64,000 bases of DNA from Ignavibacteriota bacterium (GTDB lineage: Bacteria; Bacteroidota; Ignavibacteria; Palsa-1295), in assembly GCA_003151825.1 (NCBI GenBank), contig PLYO01000037.1, forward strand, positions 69,396 to 133,395, read 5' to 3'. The notes beneath the pieces are model-generated. The model searched no databases, was not told the DNA's origin, and saw only the letters and a program-made list of their open reading frames with translations. The stretch's first letter is position 1. Each line of letters begins with the position of its first letter. The position numbers and the translations under genes are program-made. Below are positions 25,781 through 33,736 of this stretch, one piece after another.

Positions 25781-28582
25781 ATGAAAGAAACCATTGCTAC
25801 GACCGTCAAGAAGAAAACGCCTCGCTCGCGAACGAGGAAGATTCTCTATATGGCCCTGGGGTTGCTAATCTTCGTTGCCCTCGCCGGAGGGATATTGCTG
25901 AATTCCTTTCCGAATACCATCATTCATTATGTCGTCGAGCCAAAGCTCAAGCGATTAATAACCGACCGGCTTGGGCAGCGGTATTCGCTCGAAATGAAGA
26001 GCATCACACTCTCGAAAAACAAAGACAGCCTGATCCTTACCGGAGTGCGAATCGTCGATAACGGAAAAACAAGTGCAGGCTCCTCCGATAGCTCCTCGCA
26101 AAATTTCGGAGTGGAAACGCCATTAGACCGTCTGACCACCGATACGGTGATGATCTCCGGGCTGGAGTATTGGAGATTAGTCATGGAACGAGGCCTCTAT
26201 GCCGGCACGATCAGCATCCGTTCGCCAAAGATCTATTTGCGGCCCGGATCGCTCCCGAAATTTGAAAAGAATACCAAAGTGCTGCCGGGATTTCTTCCGG
26301 CAGTATCGTCGAAAATTATTAAGGTCGAAAACGCGGAAGTCTATCTCTCGGAAAAAACTCCTTCGCAGAATGCCGGGATGCCGATGCAGAGAAAAGACGG
26401 TTTGGCTCCGACTACTAATGGCGTGTTAGTTAAAAAAGCTTCCATCGAATTTCATGATTTTTATCTCGATGAAACAGCAATCGAGCACCAAGCCTCAACC
26501 TTCTTTTGCAAAAGCGCGACCTTCCATGCCGAAGAAATTTCGCATGTCGACTCGCTTGGCGTAACCGATATACATGTCGCAGCCGTAGATGGCGATCTCA
26601 TTGATTCTTCGATGACGGTAGCTTCGATCGAGAGCATAAAACCTATTGAAGAAGTCCGTCGCGTTGCGATCGATCGTATCGAGTTTGGCGGCCTCGATTG
26701 GTATAGCGCGCTTTCGGGACATGGGCTTCACGGACGAAGCGTTACCATCATTGCTCCCCAATTATTTTTGCAGGATGTTGCCGATATAAGCCCGCGTCCA
26801 TCGCTGCATCTTGCGGCATCCGATTTTATTCCGCTTCCAACGTTATTGCCAAATGTTTCCGTCGATGAGGTCGAAATATCGAACGCTGAAGTCTATGCGT
26901 TGCTTCCGCAGAGCGGAAGCGTCAGCGCGCTGAAACGAATCCGGATGTCGCTCGATCAATTCAAAATTGATAGTACGACCCCGTTCACCAATGTCTCGAA
27001 ATTTTTCAGCACACGCGCGCGCTTCGGTATTCAGGGAGAGAGCAACCTCTCTACTGCTTTGGGAATCCTTCATATCGGAGCGATAAACGGCACGGAAAGA
27101 TCTGTAGAAGTATCGAATATCCGCTTGGACCCAACCATCAAAGGACTAACGTTACTCACAATGAAATCGGCGGAAATCGGTGGACTTGATATTTGGAAGC
27201 TGCTCATGCGCGAAGGCTTGTTTGCATCAAGCCTGAATGTGCGCGACCCGGCAATGTATCTTGACGCAAGCCTAACGCCTCCTATCACCTGCTTAGACTC
27301 TGTGTTGTGCTGCGATCCGCTCGCATTGGTGCGCGAGGTGAAGGAGTATCCATTACCGTTGTTAGTACCGACCGCATGTATTGGCGAAATCACGGTATCG
27401 AGCGGCGCAGTGCATGGAATTCATTTCCTTGACGACCCGAAGCATGTTCCAGGAGTTGGAGATTCCCTCATTGATCTGAAAATTTCGCTTAAACATTTCA
27501 ATCTAAACGCAAACTCATGGATCCGCAACCGAGGAATGCTTTTTAGCGACGCCGGCTCATTCTCCATCGGTGCAATGACGCAGCATACCGGCGGCGCCAC
27601 CTATCGTTACACCGAAGGTGGTATTCACGGCGATCTCCGGAAGCATTCGCTCACCATCGATTCGATCGGGATCTATCCGCTCATCAGCGAGGATTCTTTT
27701 GGCTCGGCCTTTCCATTCCGTACCGAGCGCATCGATGGTTTCGTCCCAAAGATTAACATAGACGGAGTCGATTATCAAAAGCTGTTCTTGGGTAGCGGGC
27801 TTTGTGCCGATAGCGTTGCTTTCCAAAATTGGAAATTGAATATCTATGGCGACCGACGGCGCCCCGAAGAACCGCGTACCGCGCATGACCGATCATGCGC
27901 GGCAAGAGACAAATTTCCGCAAGAACTATTTCAGGAAATACGAATGCCGCTGAACGTGAAGAACATTGTGGCACAGGAGGGGGAAATCAGCTTTAGTGAA
28001 AGCTGGCCGGACACCTCGGTTCCCGGAACGATCGCCTTCGATCACGTCAATGCGCGTATCGGAGAAATATCGAACGACCGATCCATCGGCGACACGATGA
28101 CCACCTCCATCAATGGCGATATGAAAATTATGAACGCCGGATTGGTTACATTCACTATCGCGTATCAACTTCTAAATCCACCTCTTACGATGGATGTCCG
28201 CGGAACACTTGGAAGCATGGACGCCTCCGTCTTTAACGATTACCTCGAGCGGACAGAGCCGTTCACCGTAACCGGACATATTCGTTCGGCAAATTTCCAT
28301 ATCGAGCTTCACGACTCGCTGATGACCGGAACCCTCGCGCCGGACTATGACAGCGTTCACGTAACTTTCTTCCGTTGGGACAAATTCCCGCCGGGATTTG
28401 TGTCGTTTTTCGCAAATGCCCTTATTATGCGCACGCATAACTCCCTCGACAAAGATAACCAACTGCATACCGCAGAAATATCTGCAATCTTAGATCCGAA
28501 TGTAAATCAATTCTGGGCGTTGTGGCATCCTATTCGCAGCAGCATCGGCTCGATCGTTCGGATTCCGGAGTGGGTGTGGTAA
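25781..28582 (+). CDS. Large AsmA-like membrane-anchored repeat protein
   Basis: A 933-residue protein with a basic N-terminus, one membrane anchor (YMALGLLIFVALAGGILL, about residues 25-45) and a long beta-rich periplasmic part, the layout of AsmA/DUF748-type envelope proteins. A motif recurs four times, near residues 125, 305, 467 and 662: GLEYWRLVMERGLYAGTI, GLDWYSALSGHGLHGRSV, GLDIWKLLMREGLFASSL and GVDYQKLFLGSGLCADSV, the first three followed by a 'xxPxxYL' strand. The C-terminus (VDVRGTLGSMDASVFNDYLE then ADYDSVHVTFFRWDKFPPG-like sequence) fits AsmA-type ends. A role in lipid transport or envelope assembly is inferred from fold only. Confidence 0.6.
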   Translation: MKETIATTVKKKTPRSRTRKILYMALGLLIFVALAGGILLNSFPNTIIHYVVEPKLKRLITDRLGQRYSLEMKSITLSKNKDSLILTGVRIVDNGKTSAGSSDSSSQNFGVETPLDRLTTDTVMISGLEYWRLVMERGLYAGTISIRSPKIYLRPGSLPKFEKNTKVLPGFLPAVSSKIIKVENAEVYLSEKTPSQNAGMPMQRKDGLAPTTNGVLVKKASIEFHDFYLDETAIEHQASTFFCKSATFHAEEISHVDSLGVTDIHVAAVDGDLIDSSMTVASIESIKPIEEVRRVAIDRIEFGGLDWYSALSGHGLHGRSVTIIAPQLFLQDVADISPRPSLHLAASDFIPLPTLLPNVSVDEVEISNAEVYALLPQSGSVSALKRIRMSLDQFKIDSTTPFTNVSKFFSTRARFGIQGESNLSTALGILHIGAINGTERSVEVSNIRLDPTIKGLTLLTMKSAEIGGLDIWKLLMREGLFASSLNVRDPAMYLDASLTPPITCLDSVLCCDPLALVREVKEYPLPLLVPTACIGEITVSSGAVHGIHFLDDPKHVPGVGDSLIDLKISLKHFNLNANSWIRNRGMLFSDAGSFSIGAMTQHTGGATYRYTEGGIHGDLRKHSLTIDSIGIYPLISEDSFGSAFPFRTERIDGFVPKINIDGVDYQKLFLGSGLCADSVAFQNWKLNIYGDRRRPEEPRTAHDRSCAARDKFPQELFQEIRMPLNVKNIVAQEGEISFSESWPDTSVPGTIAFDHVNARIGEISNDRSIGDTMTTSINGDMKIMNAGLVTFTIAYQLLNPPLTMDVRGTLGSMDASVFNDYLERTEPFTVTGHIRSANFHIELHDSLMTGTLAPDYDSVHVTFFRWDKFPPGFVSFFANALIMRTHNSLDKDNQLHTAEISAILDPNVNQFWALWHPIRSSIGSIVRIPEWVW

Positions 28583-28634
28583 ACGTTCCCGATTATCTGA
28601 ATTTGAATGACGCCGATTTTTGCGGATTAGCATA

Positions 28635-28664
28635 GTGTCATGCCCGCACTCGCGGGAATGACAC
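28635..28664. repeat. Palindrome between convergent genes
   Basis: GTGTCAT-G-CCCGC pairs with GCGGG-A-ATGACAC around ACTC. It lies between the stop at 28582 (plus) and the stop at 28695 (minus) and may act as a two-way terminator. It is the short form of the element at 6553-6646. Confidence 0.85.
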
Positions 28665-28694
28665 ATAAAGGAAATTACGTGATTCTAAATAGAC

Positions 28695-30269
28695 TCAACG
28701 GGCAAGGGCCATTGGCACTCGCTCCACGCCACCGTTCATGCGAACAATGCAGAAATACGTCCCGGCAGCCGCGCCCAAAGCATCCCATGTGAAGGAATGC
28801 ACACCCCCATCCAGCTCACCATAGAAAATCCGTGCAACCTCCACGCCCAGCAAATTCATGACAGAGACCTCCGCGTAGCCGCTCGCCGATGTGAACGCGA
28901 TCTGGGTCGATTGCGAGAATGGATTTGGGTAAATCCTTAAATCCGCGGTAGCGCCGGGCGAACTTTGCGATACGCCACCAGCTGGGGCAGTGCCAAACGA
29001 GTTCCCCTTGAGATATACATAATAGGACGATACTAACTCATCCGGGTCGATCGTCAGGACGATCGTATCTAAATAAACCGTGCCTGAATCATTGCCGGTG
29101 AAGTTGACAATCATGGAAAACGTATCGCCAGGCATCACGGTGTCGGGGAGGCCGGGGAATATCTGACTCATCGAGAAGTGATTATTCAAGATGGTCAGAT
29201 CGGCATTGGTGATCGTAAGCGAAGCGTTCGTATGGTTCACGAAATCAATCCGATGGGCACGCGAGGTGGCAGAGTCGCCAGAGAGCGTGTCGTTGATCCC
29301 ACCCGAGCTAATGAGGGGCACAGCCTGCGTATCGCTTGCCGGCTGGGGAGGATTGAGCAGATAGGAAATCGGGCAGCGCCAGACGCTGCCTCCTCCAGCA
29401 AAGAGATTCGTGCCGATTACAAAAAGAGCACTGACAGACCCCGCCAAGCCAACCGCATTCCAGCTTGTGCCATTGTTGGTCGAGAGATAAACGCCGCTAT
29501 CGGCAGTCCCCGCAAAGAGATTCGTGCCGCTCGCCTCAAGGGCAAGTGCATACACGTTGGAATTGACAGCCGTCCAGCTTGTGCCGTTATTGGTTGAGAG
29601 GTAAACGCCGCCTCCGTAAGCCCCGGCAAAGAGATTCGCGCCACTCACCGCAAAGACAGTGAAAAGATTAGCGGAATCGACATCTGTCCAACTTGCGGCG
29701 TTGTCAGTCGAGAGAAAAACGCCGTCTGTAGAAAAGACGGAAGCCGATGCGATGAGATTCGTGCCGATCACCGCAAGGGCATAGATATTCGTGGTCGTCA
29801 AGCCATTATTGGCCGCCGCCCAGGTTGCGCCATTGTCGGTCGAGAGAAAAACACCAATGTCAGTTCCGGCAAAAAGATTTGAGCCGCTTACCTCAAGAGC
29901 AGCGATTGATGTACCTGGCGGTATTCCACTATCGACCGCAGTCCAGTTTGTGCCGTTGTTGGTCGATAGAAAAACGCCGCCGCCAGTCCCTGCAATAAGA
30001 TTTGTGCCGCTCACCGCAAGGGCATAGACATAAAGGTTCGTCAAGCCAGAATCGACCGCAGTCCAGCTTGTGCCGTTGTCGGTCGAGAGATAAACGCCAT
30101 AAGGGATGGTACCCGATGCAAGGCCGTTATTCCCTGCAAAGAGATTCGTGCCGCTAACGGCAAAGCAGTTGGCGGCAACACCGGTGTAAACCCACTGCGC
30201 CCCTGCGGGAGCGATAGCGAAAAAGCTGAGAAAACCGATCGCGATGCTAAAGAAAATGTTGTGTCGCAT
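28695..30269 (-). CDS. Secreted beta-propeller protein with T9SS sorting domain (1)
   Basis: A 524-residue protein with a signal peptide (MRHNIFFSIAIGFLSFFAIA, cleaved near GAQ). Six full and one partial unit of about 40 residues follow (GTNLFAGxxxGVYLSTNNGT, then SWTAVxxxL), BNR/photosynthesis-assembly-like blades that together suggest a seven-bladed propeller. Next come an Ig-like segment (DTFSMIVNFTGNDSGTVYLD) and a T9SS type A domain (RIYPNPFSQSTQIAFTSASG). Expected at the cell surface; a binding role is likely but the ligand is unknown. The ATG at 30269 has an SD-like GAAGGAG upstream. The 3' 524 bases are about 97% identical to the gene at 32007. Confidence 0.85.
   Translation of the reverse strand: MRHNIFFSIAIGFLSFFAIAPAGAQWVYTGVAANCFAVSGTNLFAGNNGLASGTIPYGVYLSTDNGTSWTAVDSGLTNLYVYALAVSGTNLIAGTGGGVFLSTNNGTNWTAVDSGIPPGTSIAALEVSGSNLFAGTDIGVFLSTDNGATWAAANNGLTTTNIYALAVIGTNLIASASVFSTDGVFLSTDNAASWTDVDSANLFTVFAVSGANLFAGAYGGGVYLSTNNGTSWTAVNSNVYALALEASGTNLFAGTADSGVYLSTNNGTSWNAVGLAGSVSALFVIGTNLFAGGGSVWRCPISYLLNPPQPASDTQAVPLISSGGINDTLSGDSATSRAHRIDFVNHTNASLTITNADLTILNNHFSMSQIFPGLPDTVMPGDTFSMIVNFTGNDSGTVYLDTIVLTIDPDELVSSYYVYLKGNSFGTAPAGGVSQSSPGATADLRIYPNPFSQSTQIAFTSASGYAEVSVMNLLGVEVARIFYGELDGGVHSFTWDALGAAAGTYFCIVRMNGGVERVPMALAR
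28825..29348. repeat. Long direct repeat, copy 1 (3' half of propeller gene 1)
   Basis: This 524-base stretch matches 32137-32660 without gaps; I count about 14 mismatches over the 488 bases compared. It encodes the Ig-like segment and most of the T9SS domain. Identity stops abruptly at the sequence GGCTGGGG, where the propeller begins. Confidence 0.92.
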
Positions 30270-30304
30270 AAAAAATATCTCCTTCAAAGATGAAAGTTAC
30301 GGAA

Positions 30305-30340
30305 CAAAAATACGAAGAATTTGCGGCCCGGGCGTGAAAA
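30305..30340 (-). promoter_or_regulatory. Candidate promoter TTTTC-N23-TATTTTTG
   Basis: On the minus strand TTTTC (30340-30336) and TATTTTTG (30312-30305) are 23 bases apart, about 36 bases before the ATG at 30269. The flanks (AATGCTTTTCACG and TTCG before the octamer) are shared with the promoter of the third propeller gene at 33639. Confidence 0.6.
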
Positions 30341-30370
30341 GCATTTTCCTTCTCCAGGGTGTGTACTGGC

Positions 30371-31975
30371 CTATCGCAGTCGCACAACCGAAATGCGCTG
30401 CATTTGCTCGCCCTGCCTGACAACACTCTCATACATCCCCTGCGGCAGGCTGATTGCGTCCCATGTGAAGGAATGCTCGCCTGCCCCCAACTCGCCCTCG
30501 AAAATCCGCGCGACTTCCTCGCCCAGCATATTCACAACTGAAACATCCGCATAGCCGTCGTCCTGCGATGTGAAGCTAATCTGAGTCGATTGGGAAAAAG
30601 GATTTGGATAAATCCGTAAATCCGCAGAAATGGATGGCGAATTTTGCGACACGCCAGATGGGGCAGATGAATACGAATTTCCTTTGAGGTAAACATAATA
30701 GGATGTCACTAACTCATTCGGGTCGATCGTCAGAACGATCGTATCTAAATAGATCGTCCCCGAACTATCGCCAGTAAAATCGACGATCATGGAAAACGTA
30801 CCGCCTGGCGGCACGGTATCGGGAACGCCGGGCAATATCTGCTGGATCGAGAAGCGGTAATTCGAGGCGGTCAGCGCGGCGTTGGTGATGGTGAGCGTTG
30901 TGTTAGAAGCGTTCACGAAATCAATGCGATGGGAGAGAGTGATCGAAGAGTCACCAGCAAGCGAGTCGGTTGTCGTTCCTGTGCTAAAGAAGCGCACGGC
31001 CTGCGTATCGTTTGCCGCCAGCGGGATTAATGGCCAGCGGCAAACGCCCAGCCAAGTCCCAGCAAAGAGATACGGGCCGCTCACCGCAAAGGCAGAGATG
31101 CCAGGGTACGCCGGTAAGCCGAAATTAGCGACAGTCCAGCTTATGCCGTTGTTCGTTGAAAGATAAACGCCGCAATTAGCGCCACCGGCGTAAGTCCCGG
31201 CAAAGAGATTCGCGCCGCTCGCCAGAAGGGCATCCACGTCGTACCCTGGCAAGCCGGTACTCGCCGCCGTCCAGCTTGCGCCGCTGTCGGTCGAGCGATA
31301 AACGTTGCTGTGAATACCCCCAGCAAAGAGATTCGTGCCGCTCACCGCAAGGGCATAGATCCCCCCGATCACTGCCATGCCATTCCACATCGCCGTCCAG
31401 CTTGTGCCACTGTCGATCGAGCCATAAACGCCGGAGCCAGTCCCAGCAAAGAGATTCGTCCCGATCACCGCAAGAGCATAGATCCCACTGACCCCTGTCA
31501 AGCCGGTACTCGCTGCCGTCCAGCTTGTGCCGCTGTCGGTCGAGCGATAAACGCTGGCGCCAGTCCCCGCAAAGAGATTCGTGCCGATCACAGCAAAGGC
31601 ATCGACATTGCTCGGGCTGGTACTCTCCACCGTCCAGCTCGTGCCGTCGTTGGTCGAGCGATAAATGCCGCTATCGCTAGCCCCTGCAAAGAGATTCGTG
31701 CCGCTCACAGCAAGGGCACCAACATGGGTATGCGTCCGACCGGCAGAATCGACAAAGCGATACAAGCCGGCACTCGCCTGCGTCCAGGTTATGCCGTTGT
31801 TGGTCGAGCGAAAAACGCCGCTATCGCCAGTCCCCGCAAAGAGATTCGCGCCGCTCACCGCAAGTGCAAGGACATTCTGCTGCGACAAACCCACTGTCGT
31901 CCACTGTGCTCGCGCGGGAGCAGCACAGAGGGTAATGGTAAGGATTGAAGCAATAAGCGCGAGTTTCTTTTTCAT
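30371..31975 (-). CDS. Secreted beta-propeller protein with T9SS sorting domain (2)
   Basis: A 534-residue paralogue of its two neighbours, with signal peptide MKKKLALIASILTITLCAAP. Six full and one partial BNR-like units (GTNLFAGTGSGVYxSxDSGT, then SWTA) point to a seven-bladed propeller, followed by the same Ig-like segment and a T9SS domain (SADLRIYPNPFSQSTQISF). It is more diverged from genes 1 and 3 than they are from each other, including its signal peptide. It starts 31 bases after the stop of gene 3 and has no octamer promoter, so it probably shares gene 3's transcript. Confidence 0.85.
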   Translation of the reverse strand: MKKKLALIASILTITLCAAPARAQWTTVGLSQQNVLALAVSGANLFAGTGDSGVFRSTNNGITWTQASAGLYRFVDSAGRTHTHVGALAVSGTNLFAGASDSGIYRSTNDGTSWTVESTSPSNVDAFAVIGTNLFAGTGASVYRSTDSGTSWTAASTGLTGVSGIYALAVIGTNLFAGTGSGVYGSIDSGTSWTAMWNGMAVIGGIYALAVSGTNLFAGGIHSNVYRSTDSGASWTAASTGLPGYDVDALLASGANLFAGTYAGGANCGVYLSTNNGISWTVANFGLPAYPGISAFAVSGPYLFAGTWLGVCRWPLIPLAANDTQAVRFFSTGTTTDSLAGDSSITLSHRIDFVNASNTTLTITNAALTASNYRFSIQQILPGVPDTVPPGGTFSMIVDFTGDSSGTIYLDTIVLTIDPNELVTSYYVYLKGNSYSSAPSGVSQNSPSISADLRIYPNPFSQSTQISFTSQDDGYADVSVVNMLGEEVARIFEGELGAGEHSFTWDAISLPQGMYESVVRQGEQMQRISVVRLR

Positions 31976-32006
31976 ACCGATTATTTTAAAGTTGTTACGT
32001 AAATAA

Positions 32007-33602
32007 TTAGCGCGCCAGCACTATTGCTTCCCGATCCACATCCCCGTTTATCCTTGCCATGGCCCAATATGTTCCCGGCGCCATTCCGCTCGCATCCCAG
32101 GTGAAGGAATGCGCGCCAGCATCTAACTCGCCATCGAAAATCCGCGCAACCTCCACGCCCAGCAAATTCACGACAGAGACATCCGCATAGCCGCTCGCCG
32201 ATGTGAACGCGATCTGGGTCGATTGCGAGAATGGATTTGGGTAAATCCTTAAATCCGCAGTAGCGCCGGGCGAACTTTGCGATACGCCACCAGCTGGGGC
32301 AGTGCCAAACGAGTTCCCCTTGAGATATACATAATAGGACGATACTAACTCATCCGGGTCGATCGTCAGGACGATCGTATCCAGATAGACCGTGCCCGAA
32401 TCATTGCCGGTGAAGTTGACGATCATGGAAAATGTATCGCCAGGCATCACGGTGTCGGGGACGCCGGGGAATATCTGACTGATCGAGAAGTGATTATCCA
32501 AGATGGTCAGATCGGCATTGGTGATCGTAAGCGAAGCGTTCGTATGGTTCACGAAATCAATCCGATGGGCACGAAAGGTGGCAGAGTCGCCAGAGAGCGT
32601 GTCGTTGATCCCACCCGAGCTAATGAGGGGCACAGCCTGCGTATCGCTTGCCGGCTGGGGTGTGAAAGTCAATTCCGCCAGAGACCTTCGCCAAACGTTG
32701 AAACTGAATCTCCCAGTCGCAAAAAGCTCTGTGTCACTCACAACAAGATCGTTCACGGTAAGAGGGTTTCCCGTCAAGCCGGTACTGACATCTCGCCAGG
32801 TCGTGCCATTATTGGCCGAGAGGAAAACGCCAGTATCGGTCCCGGCAAAAAGATACGGCCCGCTCACCGCAAGCGCCTGAACCTCCGTTGCCGGCAAGCC
32901 CGAACTCGCCGCAGTCCAGGACGAGCCGTTATCGGCGGAACGAAATACGCCCTTGGCTTCGGCCCCCGCAAAGAGATTCGCGCCGCTCACCGCAAGAGTA
33001 AAAATGTGCAGGTTTGTCAAGCCGTTATTGACCGCAGCCCAGCTCGATCCGTTGTTGGTCGAGAGATAAACGCCGCCGCCGTCCGTTCCCGCAAAGAGCG
33101 TCGAGCCACTCAACGCAAGGGTAAGGACCCCAATGTTCTTTGGCAACCCATTACTCGCGGCCGACCAGATTTTGCTGAGGGGGGAGAATTGAAAAACACT
33201 TCCCGAGTCGTTACCGCTCAACCCGACAAAGAGAACCAACCCACTCTGCACAAAGGCATGGACACCGATGCCTGGCGGCAAGCCACCATTTGCCAGTGTC
33301 CAGCTCGTGCCCTGGTTCGTCGAGGTAAAAACCCCGTGGCTGGGCGTTCCTGCGATGAGATCTGGACCGCTCACGGCAAGGGCAAGAACGGTATCGAACG
33401 GCGTGGTCGTATTGGCGGTAGTCCAACTTGCGCCGTCATCGGTTGAGAGGAAAACGACGCTCAACGTAGTCGCAATAAGAGTGGTATCGTCCAGCGCCAG
33501 AGACCCTTGGGCCGTCGTCTGCGTCCACTGCGCCCCTGCGGGAGCGATAGCGAAAAAGCTGAGAAAACCGACCGCGATGCTAAAGAAAATTGGATGTCGC
33601 AT
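32007..33602 (-). CDS. Secreted beta-propeller protein with T9SS sorting domain (3)
   Basis: A 531-residue paralogue with signal peptide MRHPIFFSIAVGFLSFFAIA, nearly identical to that of gene 1. Its first three propeller units are degenerate (for example TLIATTLSVVFLSTDDGASW), the next three are canonical, and a partial seventh follows. The Ig-like and T9SS parts are nearly identical to gene 1. The C-terminal tip (GTYWAMARINGDVDREAIVL) differs from gene 1. The ATG at 33602 was chosen because the signal peptide starts there; a long upstream in-frame extension lacks conservation. A promoter lies at 33639. Confidence 0.85.
   Translation of the reverse strand: MRHPIFFSIAVGFLSFFAIAPAGAQWTQTTAQGSLALDDTTLIATTLSVVFLSTDDGASWTTANTTTPFDTVLALAVSGPDLIAGTPSHGVFTSTNQGTSWTLANGGLPPGIGVHAFVQSGLVLFVGLSGNDSGSVFQFSPLSKIWSAASNGLPKNIGVLTLALSGSTLFAGTDGGGVYLSTNNGSSWAAVNNGLTNLHIFTLAVSGANLFAGAEAKGVFRSADNGSSWTAASSGLPATEVQALAVSGPYLFAGTDTGVFLSANNGTTWRDVSTGLTGNPLTVNDLVVSDTELFATGRFSFNVWRRSLAELTFTPQPASDTQAVPLISSGGINDTLSGDSATFRAHRIDFVNHTNASLTITNADLTILDNHFSISQIFPGVPDTVMPGDTFSMIVNFTGNDSGTVYLDTIVLTIDPDELVSSYYVYLKGNSFGTAPAGGVSQSSPGATADLRIYPNPFSQSTQIAFTSASGYADVSVVNLLGVEVARIFDGELDAGAHSFTWDASGMAPGTYWAMARINGDVDREAIVLAR
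32137..32660. repeat. Long direct repeat, copy 2 (3' half of propeller gene 3)
   Basis: Gap-free match to 28825-29348 at about 97% identity. The genes also share 77 nearly identical bases at their 5' ends (30193-30269 and 33526-33602), so conserved ends flank a diverged middle. Confidence 0.92.
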
Positions 33603-33638
33603 AGTATGAATCTCCATCAAAAATGAAATGTCCGAGAA

Positions 33639-33674
33639 CAAAAATACGAAGGAAATACGGCCCGGCCGTGAAAA
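33639..33674 (-). promoter_or_regulatory. Candidate promoter TTTTC-N23-TATTTTTG
   Basis: On the minus strand TTTTC (33674-33670) and TATTTTTG (33646-33639) are 23 bases apart, 36 bases before the ATG of propeller gene 3. Same architecture and leader length as at 30305. An SD-like GATGGAG follows in the leader. Confidence 0.6.
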
Positions 33675-33683
33675 GCATTCCGC

Positions 33684-33727
33684 TGTGACGGGCTGAAAGC
33701 CCGGGGACAGGCTGAAAGCCTGTTCCA
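33684..33727. repeat. Two-hairpin repeat after the first TIR gene
   Basis: CGGGCT-GAA-AGCCCG (33689-33703) and ACAGGCT-GAA-AGCCTGT (33707-33723) are adjacent perfect hairpins, with a short GTG/CAC outer pairing. It lies between the TIR gene stop (33737) and the promoter of propeller gene 3. Member of the compensated-stem family. Confidence 0.85.
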
Positions 33728-33736
33728 CGCGCCTCG

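Noticed and set aside
32490..33446. 318-codon plus-strand open frame opposite propeller gene 3, with similar frames opposite genes 1 and 2
   Set aside because: These are open only because the propeller repeats recur in phase; the minus-strand genes have signal peptides and family domains.
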